From Ilyonectria destructans (taxonomy: Eukaryota; Ascomycota; Sordariomycetes; Hypocreales; Nectriaceae), in the NCBI GenBank assembly GCA_020740775.1, contig JAHEWK010000004.1:2232001-2296000 (forward strand): a DNA stretch of 64,000 nucleotides, in the 5' to 3' direction. Made by a program: the position numbers and the translations under genes. Each line of letters starts with the position of its first letter. The first letter of the stretch is position 1. A model generated the notes under the pieces. The model had not been told where the DNA came from. It did not search any database and was given only the letters and a program-made list of their open reading frames with translations. Positions 21,937-32,266 of the stretch are shown one piece after another.

Positions 21937-24689
21937 ATGCCTCGTCGACGCCTCAGGGTTCCGGCGCCCACTCACGGCGACGGCCCCACAAGCAGCAGCC
22001 CGATGCCGATGCCGATGCCGTTCCCGTCGCCGTCGCCGATGTTAACTCCCGGGCCAATCCCCGTGCCAATGCCAGTGCCCATGCCGTGGATGGACGCCTC
22101 ATCCAAGGCCGATGGCGCAAACAATGCACTTTTCCAGTCCGCGGCCTGCAGCTTCAACTTCGAGCCTTACTGCCGGGCGTCTGCTTTGCCCAGTCCCGCA
22201 CCTGAGTTCTGCCTCAACGACTCGGAACCTGACTCACCTGCGAATTGGGTGTACCGTCTCGGCCCAACCAGAGCCTTGAGCACCATCAGTTGCGAGACAG
22301 CACAGACCTCGTCATCGGCTGGCCCGCTGCTTTCTCCAGTCCAGACCGACCGGAGTGATACACTGACTGCCCGTGGCAGCCGGTCCAGAGGGCCAAGCCC
22401 TTTGGGACGTCGCAATCGGACCAGCACTGACGACAGCTGTTCGAAGCCGCTGCTTTGCCTCGGCCCCCGATGCGTACAGACATTTACTACCGAAGACGAG
22501 TTGAAATCACACGTCGAGGCTGTCCACACTTATTCGTGTAACTGGGCCGGCTGTGATCAACCGAGCTTTGCTTCTCGTGATGGCTTGATCTGGCATGTTA
22601 AAGCAGAGCATCTCCTCGTCTGTCCTTCCCAAGGCTGCACAGAATCCTCGTTTCAAAGTATTCGTGTTTTGCGGTCGCACATGGATATATCCCACTCCAA
22701 GGCTGATGGCGGTATCAAAGAGTGGCAACTCACACCCACACTCCCTGATAACCACGTGTCGATGCAACACACCGACTCACCACAAGACATGAAACCAGTA
22801 CCCGCCAAGGACGGAAAGGCCCCCGAGGGCTCGGAGCAGGCCATTTCTCAAATGCTCCCCTCCGTCAATTTGGCCAAGACGAAGTACCAAGACCAGCTTA
22901 GACGTGTGCTGGAGAAGAGATCTAAGAAGAACGCCGGTAGGTTCACCTTGCCGCTTCCTCGACATGAGGAACGAACCAAAAGGCAGAAGTATCGCGGCGT
23001 CTCGGTCTGCAGATACTCTGCCATTTGCGTATGAAACTGACCGTTAAAGGTACGCCAAGGTCCGCAGACAGTCCGACCGACTTGGTTCGGGGTAAGGCCT
23101 CGAGACTCGTTGAAACGGCAAGCTTTCCGCTGGTCTACGAGCACGCCATCCTGCCATTCCTCTCTGAATTCTTGCCCAAGTGGGTGGGTAGCCGCCATGT
23201 AGTTAGTGTCATGAGAGGCAAAACCTCCCAGATGAAGCGCATCTGCATCATGACGAGGCACAAGATCTCCCGCACCCGTAAGATGATAATTGTGCGCCAC
23301 GTTCAGGATCTCCTTCCAGAAACATTCCGTCGCTTCGTTTCCTTCGTTTTCTCCCTGGGCGAAATTGATCGCACTACATGGGCTAGAGGCTTGAGCAAGC
23401 ATCAAATGGATGATATCTGTATTCCCCGAAACCCCTACTTCTTTCGAAATCCCTGCATGGGCGACAGCATCGGCATATGCGGCAACGGCACCTTTGAGGA
23501 TAGCACCGCCACTCTAGGCCCCAATCTTATTGTCGGAGGTGGCCGTTATTGGCTGGGAAACTTCCATCCTTTCCTCGACGCGTATCAACACCTCCAGACT
23601 GTTGTGGTCGAACATCCCTCCCTCCAGGACCGGGGGCGCTGCATTGCAGAAGGTCACGATGCTATGTCGCAAGAAGATAGCTTCAAGCTTGGCAACCTCG
23701 AGGTGACTTCTGGACTCAACCTTCAGACGACTCGGATATCTCATGATCCATATTGGGAAGAGTGTGACAAGGAGCAGCCCTTGATAGTTACCGACTGGTC
23801 ACTCATTGCTGCCCGCACCTCCCACGCCAACCTTCTTCGCCGCTTCCCCTCAGAGACCCAACCGCTTCTGAGGGAAACTCCCATCACATCCACTGGAGCT
23901 GTCATTCCTGGTGCCTACGTCACCTCAAGTGGCCGTACATCAGGTCATCAGCGTGGCCAGATTTGTGAGATTCCAGCATACGTCAGTGGAGATGAGAACG
24001 GCACCCAGAAGGCCACAAGAGAGTGGTTCATAGAAGAGCCATACCCTTGCGACAATGAAGAAGAATGGATCCGTGGAGGGATTGGTGTTGAGGGTGATAG
24101 TGGTGCGGCCGTTGTGGACTCTAATACACATGCCCTCATTGGGCACCTCTGGGGTCGCAACCGTTACTGGGGGCCTGGACCGCGGCATACCTTTTTCACC
24201 CCAATCGCAGATATCTTCGACGACATCCAGGAGAAGTGCGGGCAACAGACACGTCCCCAGCTTCCACAGCACCGCGACGAAGCAGACTGCTTTCCGCCGT
24301 TTCCATCGTGCCGACAGTGCTACGACCTGCGTACCTACCTAGACAGCCGACGGAGTTCACGCATGTCACTGCAAAGTATGATCATGGGCAAAGGCGATTC
24401 CGATCAGGACCTCACCTCTATTGAGGCTGTCTCGGAACTAGCTACGCCGCGGGACTACCATCGCTTCGGGGGTGTCGAGGAGACGGGTTCTTCCTTCAAC
24501 GTCAACGGCAGCTTCTGCCCCGGAACCCCGGCTATAGCTGACATCAAGAGCCCATATGCAACGACACTAGAACTTGACGACCCATACGTCGCGGAGTTTG
24601 CTGCCCCGGAGGGTCTTCGGAAGAGAGGGCCCATATTCAGCACCAACTCAAGCCAAGAGAGGCAAAAGAGGCAGAGAGTGGAGGAATGA
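21937..24689 (+). CDS. Triple C2H2 zinc-finger protein fused to a trypsin-like domain
   Basis: Predicted 879 residues. Exons are 21937-22936 and 23050-24689, joined over a 113-nt intron (GTAGGT ... AAAG) that keeps the frame. The N-terminus is basic (MPRRR), followed by a Pro-Met/Pro-Ser repeat at about 22-51. Three C2H2 fingers lie at about 174-253, each C-x4-C-x12/13-H-x4-H. The C-terminal half ends in a chymotrypsin-fold signature: GVEGDSGAAVV with S684 as candidate nucleophile, TDWSLI with D582 and NFHPF with H506 as candidate triad partners. The tail FFTPIADIFDDI is typical of fungal members. The triad is inferred by spacing and context. No signal peptide is visible, so it is likely intracellular. 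Start is the first in-frame ATG. It is divergent from the HET gene, and its stop lies 2 bp from the CUE3 stop. If splicing failed, the two halves would be separate frames. Confidence 0.75.
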
Positions 24690-24691
24690 TA

Positions 24692-26710
24692 TCAACCAGG
24701 GAAACCTCCGCGAGCCATCTTCTTCGCACGAGCATCGCGACGGTTGTGGTTCGCTCGCGAGCCCTTGTTAGACTCCTTGTTCCGCCTGGCTGCCTCGGTC
24801 TCTTTCTCACCGGTCGGTCCGGCGACATTGCCTCCTCTTCCGCGACCACGACCCCGCCCTCGGCCACGGCCACCTCCTCTTCCACCCCTGGATGAACCAC
24901 CGTCGGCTTCGCTATCTTGATCTGGTGAAGGTTTCCATGAGGTCGCCTCTAGCTGTGTTTGCTGCCCGCTGAATGCGTACTTGGCTTCCAATCTTCGTTT
25001 TTGTTGTGGGTTTCTCGTTAGCATGACTGCCCACCCTTCAATGGTCTCGTCCGTCATGCCAGTCTCTTCCCTTAGCTTCGTTCGAGGACCGCCCCTTCTG
25101 GTAGTGGCATCGCGATCAAACACCTTTGCGTCCATCTGGAACGCCCGGAACAACACCTCTTCATTGCCATCGTTTACACCGTCTGCCTCGTTGTTGGTGG
25201 CATCAACTGTACCGCCCACATCGGCGGCGTCGTACGTATCGTCACGCTCGTCATCATCCGAGTCGAATGCGGCGAGAGCAGATAGAATGGCGGCCTTGTT
25301 GGGGGCGGTTGATTTATCCTTGAGGATGTCATCAGCAGTTTTGGTGGGGTTTTTGCCAAATGATAATTTAGAGGTGTCGAGCGCAAGCCGGTCGAGCTCA
25401 TCATCGTCGAAGACGTTATGGCGAGTCGGGATTTGCGGTGGGGTTGGACGAGGTGCCAAATCTGTGTGTCGCCTTGGTCCAGTATGTAATGATCTAAAAG
25501 GAGTTAATGATTTCACACATGGGAAAATCTTGGGCAAGTTGGAGGCATACAGTAGCTCTGTGCGATCTGCGTTGGCGAGATGAGGTGGTAGAGTCTCACT
25601 GAGCAGATTCGCAACGACTTGTTCAACGTCATCTCCGTATTCGTCCAGACACTTTGCCACGAAACCAGCTCCCAAATCAGGAAATAGGTCCTGTACTTGC
25701 GTGATCTGGCTCATTCGATGGACGTGAATTTCCGCTTCCATATCATGCTGAGTCTCCTTGTTCTTGCCCTTCCCCTTGTCTATCTTCCTCCGCACGAGTC
25801 TCTTCGGCCGCACCATGGCTCCCTTCTTAAAACTCTCCAGTGCAGTGATCCGGTTCTTTAAGCTTTCCGTTGCGGCGCCTGAATCCTCTGCCCTTCTCTG
25901 TAGTAATTTGAGTAAGGGTGTGCTTGTGACCAGTTCCGGAACGAGTGAGTCGTTGGCATTCAGGGGGCCAGCCTTGTGGGCGTCGGCAGCCGATTTCAAG
26001 GCATACAACTCGTCGTTCAGCATGGCCCATTTGGGGGGTTCAGCGTCTACCAGGCCCACTAGGCACAGATATGTCGTGGTGACAATGACTTTGCGCAAAG
26101 GCGGGTTCATGACGCGGAAGCAGGTGACAAGGCCGTCGAAGAAGTCGGAGCCTGCGAGGGCGAGTGTGCAGGCATCGGGGGAGACGTGGAGCAAATGGTT
26201 GAGGCGGGTGAGTTGCGACTCGACGAGGTTCAGGTCACCCTTGATTCCGGAGTCGAGATGGGGAATGAGGAGCTTCTTGAGAGAGGTGAGGGAGGATCCA
26301 AGGATGGTGGAGTGTTGGCTGAAGAGCTGGGAGATGAGCGGCGCGGTGACTCTCCGGGGGTAGATCTTGGCCAGGTCGGCGAGGAAGGGAAACGCGAGGA
26401 GTTGAGGCTGAGGCGGAGGAGAGGCGGTGAGGATGCGAGTTGTGAGTTGAAAGACGGCTATCATGAGCAACGTCGAGTGCGAGCCCAAGGAAGCGGTGCC
26501 AGCTTCAGCCGTCTCCTCGGCGAAGGAGGCTAGAAAGGCGGCCACGGACTCATCCTTGGAGACGGCGGCCTTCAGGTCCCTATCAGAGAGCGCCAGCCAG
26601 GCGTGGCAGAGGGCTATCCAGGCGGCGAGCAGGGAGTCCCACTCGCTGGAGGAGAGGTGTTGTCGCCATGCGGCCTTGGGGAAGGGCGCGAGGGGGGGTA
26701 AGTTGGGCAT
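24692..26710 (-). CDS. CUE3: CUE-domain protein, Cue3/ASCC2-like (ribosome quality control)
   Basis: Likely fungal ortholog of Cue3/Rqt3 (ASCC2), a ubiquitin-binding subunit of the complex that splits stalled, ubiquitinated ribosomes in the cytoplasm. The start MPNLPPLAPFP at 26710 is chosen over the longer open frame because it begins the family-like N-terminus. A helical N-terminal domain is followed by a CUE domain at about 330-380 (ITQVQDLFPDLGAGFV ... VVANLLSE). Then come NVFDDDELDRLALD, an acidic region, and an RGG/RGRG-rich basic tail ending RRDARAKKMARGGFPG. A 57-nt stretch at 25550-25494 has GTATGC ... TTTTAG ends and no in-frame stop. If it is spliced the protein is 653 residues, otherwise 672; I favour splicing because the insert reads poorly. 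Convergent with the upstream-numbered zinc-finger gene and divergent from RPS20. Confidence 0.85.
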   Translation of the reverse strand: MPNLPPLAPFPKAAWRQHLSSSEWDSLLAAWIALCHAWLALSDRDLKAAVSKDESVAAFLASFAEETAEAGTASLGSHSTLLMIAVFQLTTRILTASPPPQPQLLAFPFLADLAKIYPRRVTAPLISQLFSQHSTILGSSLTSLKKLLIPHLDSGIKGDLNLVESQLTRLNHLLHVSPDACTLALAGSDFFDGLVTCFRVMNPPLRKVIVTTTYLCLVGLVDAEPPKWAMLNDELYALKSAADAHKAGPLNANDSLVPELVTSTPLLKLLQRRAEDSGAATESLKNRITALESFKKGAMVRPKRLVRRKIDKGKGKNKETQHDMEAEIHVHRMSQITQVQDLFPDLGAGFVAKCLDEYGDDVEQVVANLLSETLPPHLANADRTELLYASNLPKIFPCVKSLTPFRSLHTGPRRHTDLAPRPTPPQIPTRHNVFDDDELDRLALDTSKLSFGKNPTKTADDILKDKSTAPNKAAILSALAAFDSDDDERDDTYDAADVGGTVDATNNEADGVNDGNEEVLFRAFQMDAKVFDRDATTRRGGPRTKLREETGMTDETIEGWAVMLTRNPQQKRRLEAKYAFSGQQTQLEATSWKPSPDQDSEADGGSSRGGRGGGRGRGRGRGRGRGGNVAGPTGEKETEAARRNKESNKGSRANHNRRDARAKKMARGGFPG

Positions 26711-27454
26711 CTTGGCTGGCGGGCGATACGGCGACGTGATATTACCCTCAAACCAGCACCAGGCGGAGGGATGATTAAAAAGAAAAGGTGTTGGGGTGTA
26801 TGTATTCGAGGCGGAGTTTGGGGAAGCAATTGGCCGTCTTATAAGCCATTCGCCATGGTCGCTATCAAACCATGTAAACACATTTGGCCATCGCCGGATG
26901 AATCATAGTGGATGCTCCTGGTCGTCTCCAGGCAGGGAAGCTTGGTTGATTCGCCTCAGCCTCCGCCTGCCAAATCGAGGGGAGGTACCTCTGCGCGTCA
27001 ACACGGGTGATTTTGCGGGGAAAGTAAGAAAGGTACATTGCTCACTGCAGCTATGGGAAAACCCATGCTCTACGACATGACTGACACAATAGCGAGCCTG
27101 GACACCGGCATTGACAAATTACGCAAAATAAACCTGAAGAATATCACTCAGATCATTGTATGACTCCCACTACTCTCATGGCTTTTGCCTATCGAAATTG
27201 GCCATGTACGACGAAGCTCAGCATGCACTGCCATCGACGAATCCCCGGCCAATCAGAACCCTTCAAGCACCAGCCAAGCCAGTCCCAATTTAGGACTAGC
27301 GTCGCGCACACACAAGCCCTACATTGCACTGGCTTCCCCCCACCAAAAAGTTCGCGACAATTGCATCTATTTTTCTTGCTCCCTCTCAACACCCGCCTTC
27401 ATCACTTTGCCGAAACGTCGATACCACACGTTCGAGTCTTGAAGGTTGCCCATT
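26711..27454. other. CUE3/RPS20 divergent intergenic region
   Basis: 744 bp expected to hold both promoters. No gene-like frame. The 5' leader of RPS20 just before 27455 is pyrimidine-rich, as is common for ribosomal protein genes. Confidence 0.45.
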
Positions 27455-27963
27455 ATGTCTTACAACAAGCCCGAGAAGGACCTTGGTGATGGCCCCGTAC
27501 GTTTCTGTCCCCTAACCGCTCTCTCTCCCGCCGGGGAGATGGTTCGCAAAATTCGAGATTCCACGACCGACTAACCCCCGATGCAGAAGAGCCACAAGAT
27601 CCGCATCACCCTCTCCTCTCGCAAGGTCCAGGTCCTCGAGAAGGTCTGCACTGAGATCATCGAGCGCGCCAAGAACAAGGACCTCCGCGCCAAGGGCCCC
27701 GTCCGCCTGCCCACCAAGACCCTCAAGATCACCACCCGCAAGACCCCTTGCGGTGAGGGTTCCAAGACCTGGGATTGCTTCGAGATGCGCATCCACAAGC
27801 GCCTGATCGAGTACGTGACGCCCCTGGAGTGGTGCTCGAATTTCCCCCAAGGATCCTGGACTAACTGTCGCACTACAGCCTTAACGCCCCCACTGAGGTC
27901 GTCAAGCAGATCATTGTCAACATCGACGCCGGTGTCGAGGTTGAGGTCACCATTGCTGCTTAA
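27455..27963 (+). CDS. RPS20: 40S ribosomal protein S20 (uS10)
   Basis: Small-subunit ribosomal protein of the head domain. Exons 27455-27496, 27587-27810 and 27879-27963 give 116 residues, the normal size. Exon 1 encodes [14 protein letters not shown]. Exon 2 encodes [20 protein letters not shown] through [20 protein letters not shown] to RIHKRLI. Exon 3 encodes [20 protein letters not shown] and ends VEVTIAA. Both introns have GTACGT-like donors and CTAAC branch sites (ctaaccccc, ctaactg). The uS10 identity is unambiguous. Two early introns in a short ribosomal protein gene are typical of filamentous ascomycetes. Confidence 0.98.
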
Positions 27964-28418
27964 GGGATTGGTCTTCGTGCATAGCGTGACCGGGAATGAT
28001 ACCCCTTTTTGGTCAGGCTGCGAGCGAGTACCCGGTTCAGGTAGACAACAAAAAAAACAAGAAACGGTCTGCAACCGAAAACATACGTGTTCCAATTCCA
28101 TTGTGATGTCGATACTGTGGTCCTAATGCACCCACAATATATTGCCAGTTTTGGCATACGTCACAGTTCCAAGTTCGAGACCCAATATGGTGAGGCATGC
28201 CCTCGTTCCTGCGACTGGAACATCTTATTCAGTGCTCGGTCCATCAGTCGAGATCATTTATCCTAGGTACTTCCTGCGAAGCTGCATCTGACCCCTACAT
28301 CCCATGACAATATCGTACTCAACGCCCGTTAATAAATACAACCCTGGATCTATTTCAATATTCAACGCCAGTCCCTAATTCTCTCCCTCCTCTTTTTTTC
28401 GTTTTACATATGCGCTCC
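27964..28418. other. Convergent 3' region of RPS20 and the NUP42-like gene
   Basis: 455 bp of 3' flank. An AATAAA string occurs near 28331 on the plus strand. No gene seen. Confidence 0.45.
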
Positions 28419-30341
28419 TCATAGGTCCCACACTGTATATTCCCTTGGTGGCGGCAATTCGGGCATCAGACCGTCCTGGAAGGTGCCGGTCTGTGCAAAT
28501 GCCATCCATTGGGCCTTGGATTTGTTATCGTATTGATCCGCGGGCAGCTCGGTGTCCTTGGAGAATCCGGGTGGCCCATCAGGGAACCAGATCCGGCGCC
28601 AAGTACCGCTAAACTCGCGAATCCCAGGTATGCCATCCTCGTAGGTGACTGGCTTGCCCTTGAACATGGACAGACGGCCATCCATGCCCTTGGAGCTGTA
28701 ACTTTCGATTGGAGGGTGCTGCTTGCTGCTACCGGGTGGATAAGGGTTGCTAGCTTGTCCTGAAGGGGTCTGTGATTGTTGCGGCTGTTGCAGTTGTTGC
28801 GGTTGCTGCACAGCGAGTGCTGGGTTAGAAGGCTGGTTGAAAGGGTTATTAGCCTGTTGCTGGTTCGGCTGGTTTTGTTGGCTCTGCTGTGACGCAAACC
28901 CATTTTGCTGTTGCTGTTGCGGTTGCTGGGCTTGGGCAAAAGGGTTATTGTTCGCTGCAGATGGTCCTTGTGTCGTGGATGCGAAGGGGTTTGGCGCTGC
29001 AGGCGTTGGCTGCTGCGCAAACGGAGATGCGCCCTGCGCTGGTTGCGCAAATGGGCTGGGTCCGTTGTTGTTCTGGTTGGCGTTATTGGAAGCGAATGGG
29101 CTTGCTCCTTGGTTTGTCTGGCCGGAGGGTGATGCAAACGGGTTGGCTGCCGGAGCATTATTTGCTGCCGAAGCAAAGGGACTGGCGTTATTGTTGGTAT
29201 TCGCTGACGCTGCGAATGGGTTCGCCTTCTGGCCGAGCTGACTGGGCTGGCCAAACGCGTTTGGTGGGTTATTCGGTTGCGAAGGCGCTGCGAGCGATGG
29301 AGCCCCGAATGGGTTGGGTTTCGCGCCCAGAGCTGAAGGCTGGCCAAACGCTGAAGGAGCCTGCGATGGTTGACCAAAGGGGGATGCTCCTTGCGCTCCC
29401 GCTTGGCTAAACCCAGAGGTAGGTTGCGATGGCTGTCCAAATGAAGGCGTGCCGAATGGGTTGGCCTGCTGTCCTAGGGCCGAAGGCTGTCCAAAGGCAC
29501 TGGGCTGCGGAGCAGAAGCTCCTCCGCCGAAGGGAGATGCGTTGTTGTTGGCCCCAAAGGGATTCGAGGACTGGGTCGACGGGTCGGGGACAATCGACTT
29601 GGGCCTCTTTCCGACCAGGAATTCTCCAAAGGGGGCTCCCTGTGTCCCTTCCCTGCATATATCTAATCGATTCGGGTGTTTGTTCTCGGCGCTAGTGAGG
29701 AATTCGACGGCATCTAGGGGGCTGCGGACAGCATTCTGCATCTGCTGCTGCGCGTTGGTGTAGAGCGCTTGTGCTTCGCTCAGCTACGCCAGTTAGCAAT
29801 CTACACCTCAAGGAACCGGCTTGGGGGCACTCACGGCCTGCTGTTCACTACCTGAAGCCTTGCCCATCATGAAATGAAGCCGCATCTCCTCAAAGCTTTG
29901 TTCTCGCGGGTATCCTCCAAACAGCTGCTCGGGGGTGTCTCGCCCAGGAGCATACGCTGAGAGTATCCATGTTGGGGTCTCGGCTGTGAGGTCTCGCTCG
30001 ATCGCTTCAGTGGTAATACCGTATTTTTCTGTCGAGGAGTTAATGGAATGTCTCGGTTGCGTGAGGGTCGTGTCGTAGGATGCGTACCAGCCAGGCTTTG
30101 AGTGCCTCCTCCCGTTCCACCGAGGGCTCCGAAACGATTCGACTGCGGCTGATTTCGGTTGTTGGAGTTGTAGTTATTGTTGTAATTGCTGTTGCCTCCT
30201 GGATTGGTGTGTTCAAATCTGCAGCTACCTAGTTCAAGTCAGTGTCAGATTGCTGCTAGGCATACGACGAGGTCGTGCCGTCGGGGTCTTCTCACTGCCG
30301 AATCTGCAGTTGCCCTGCAAGAAGAATTTACAGAGCGTCAT
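28419..30341 (-). CDS. NUP42: CCCH zinc-finger FG nucleoporin, NUP42/NUPL2-like
   Basis: Likely cytoplasmic-face nuclear-pore protein that helps mRNA export with Gle1 and Dbp5. Four exons on minus: 30341-30296, 30228-30088, 30028-29835 and 29783-28419; 581 residues. A CCCH finger at the very N-terminus is split by intron 1 and reads C-x7-C-x5-C-x3-H only when spliced (CKFFLQGNC ... CRFEH). Then come asparagine-rich sequence, a conserved helical block (EKYGITTEAIERDL ... TPEQLFGGYPREQSFEEMR), and a long region of FG/NPF-type repeats (SPFG, NPFG, NPFA, AFGQPS) rich in Q/N/A. The C-terminus GIPGIREFSGTWRRIWFPDGPP is non-repetitive and looks conserved, a likely Gle1-binding end. All three splice junctions keep frame. 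An S. pombe Amo1-type role is an alternative name for the same family. Confidence 0.85.
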
Positions 30342-32266
30342 CCTGGGCGCTGGGTGCCCCTTGGCCGGGATCTGGTGAAGAGATTCTGGTGTCGCCGAGA
30401 TGGGTGCTAGCACATTTCGAGAGTCGGATTGGTTTGCAGTGAGGCGAAAGTGCGTTGGGAGGTTGAATGAAGGATGATGCAGTTGCAGGAAACAGACCAA
30501 GCTCGACCTGAGCCAAACTTCAGCCTTACCAGCCTCGTTGGCGGGCTGGGCTTTTAGGGGCACATGGCGCTTTGGCGGGGCGCAGTTTATCGCTGAAATC
30601 ACCTGCCAGCCAATACCTCGCACCACTAACCACACCACCAACAGCCCCCTGAATGCGCCTGGCTACCGCCTTTCCAGCTTCAATGTCATCTCGCTGAATT
30701 TCCCCCATTAAGTTCCTTTCCGTCGAGGCTACGACAGGGCCATATATGCCCAAGGTCAAAAGCTTGTTCCTTTGTAAATGCCACGACGTCGGCTGCCTTC
30801 AGCCCGCTTTCGGAGAAATACGACGATAGCTCTTGAAACACCTCGGACTTACAAATTTTTGTCTTTTGCTCGAGGATGGCCTTTTTCTGCCACCGGTGTC
30901 TCCGGAACTGGAGATCTGGGCCGTCGATCTCGAGAGCGGGTGATCAAGGTAGCAGCCAATGAAGAGCCAACTTCAAATGCAGCCATTAATAACAGCAGCC
31001 TCGGTCACCAAGGTGCATACAGAGAAACGTGGATAAAAGAAAAAGAAACACAAACAGATTATGACGAGTCACATGTGCAGAAGTACATCTATTTAATATT
31101 TCTTTGTGCTTGATGCAAGATCGAGGCACCTATTGAAAGCCGGGGCATGATCTGCTGCAGCCACAATTGTATTGAGGCGCCACTCCGTGTGTCGGACATA
31201 TACCTCAATGAAACGCCAATTCTTATTGTCTCCCAGGAAATGACGGCCTATGTCTGCCTAAAAGACCGTTTGTTCAAGAATGACCCGGCGGCGAGGAGGC
31301 TGTTGATTGGTAACCGGACCGCCTGCCGAAGGCTTGTGCAGTAGTTCCATAGCAGCCGTATGTATGCGTAAAGTTACAGCGAATCCCCGCCAGTGTTGGT
31401 GGGGTGAATCAGAGCTAGGTCCGTGAAGAAGGTCCCTGGTCCAAGGGCGACTCAAAGTCGACGGCGAGAATAGCTAGACCTCAACGCAGCAACTCATTTA
31501 ACATGAAACATTACACGCTGTGTTCTAGGGATATATGGAAGTTACGGGGCATTTGAGTGATCGATATGTGCAGGCTTGCGACCGGTCGGCTGTCGCCACG
31601 GTCGCTGCAATGCCACTGTGACCCCAGCTTGACCTTTAGCTCACATCTCTTGTCATCATGACATTGCTGTTGCAGCACTACCAACAAAGCGACAAGACAA
31701 TCTTTGACGGGTTCCGTGCCACGTTCACTGGTAATTTACATAGCGATGGATTCAACTTATCTATCCCGGCACTATCCAATGGTGTAGGTGAGTAATTCAA
31801 GTCACTTGATCCCGGGCACATGAAGCTTGAGGACCGCGGGTCATCGAGCTGAAGGTGTACCGGGAGACGATGCTAGCTATCGGTTGCCACGTCCGGGGTA
31901 CACACTTCGCTGTAGCGGCAGATTCACTTCAGGAGCTTACCATTGGACAATTGGCAAGATCTGCCGCCAAATAACCCATACTGGTGCAGTTGAGATTATG
32001 CGGACAACAGCTACGGTGTGGCTAGCGTACGCGCCGGATGGACCCGCAGTACAATGCTCCGGCGGTCGCCCCGGCCTCCGCCCCGGCCATGGGGATGAAG
32101 ATGCCGGGAGTGCATCCGAGATTCTCCTCACATACCGAGAATGCACCGAGGATTTCGGGTTCGGGTCGTCACCGAAGTCTATTGCAAGTACTTATATTAA
32201 TTAACGTCTTCTTCGCCTCTACACTTTTCCCATCTTCATCTCTTATCTCTCAAGAAAACAATCAAA
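30342..32266. other. Intergenic, no gene confirmed
   Basis: About 1.9 kb between the NUP42-like gene (minus) and the cupin gene (plus). A 60-residue frame on minus (30708-30526, MGEIQRDDIEAGKAV...) is the only one with protein-like composition, but I cannot place it. The part from about 31820 to 32170 is GC-rich and probably upstream control sequence of the cupin gene. The last portion before 32267 is its 5' leader exon. Confidence 0.4.

Noticed and set aside
30526..30708. 60-residue frame on minus (MGEIQRDDIEAGKAV...) upstream of the NUP42-like gene
   Set aside because: Protein-like at its N-terminus, but no family, promoter or clear splice extension could be supported; may deserve a transcript check.
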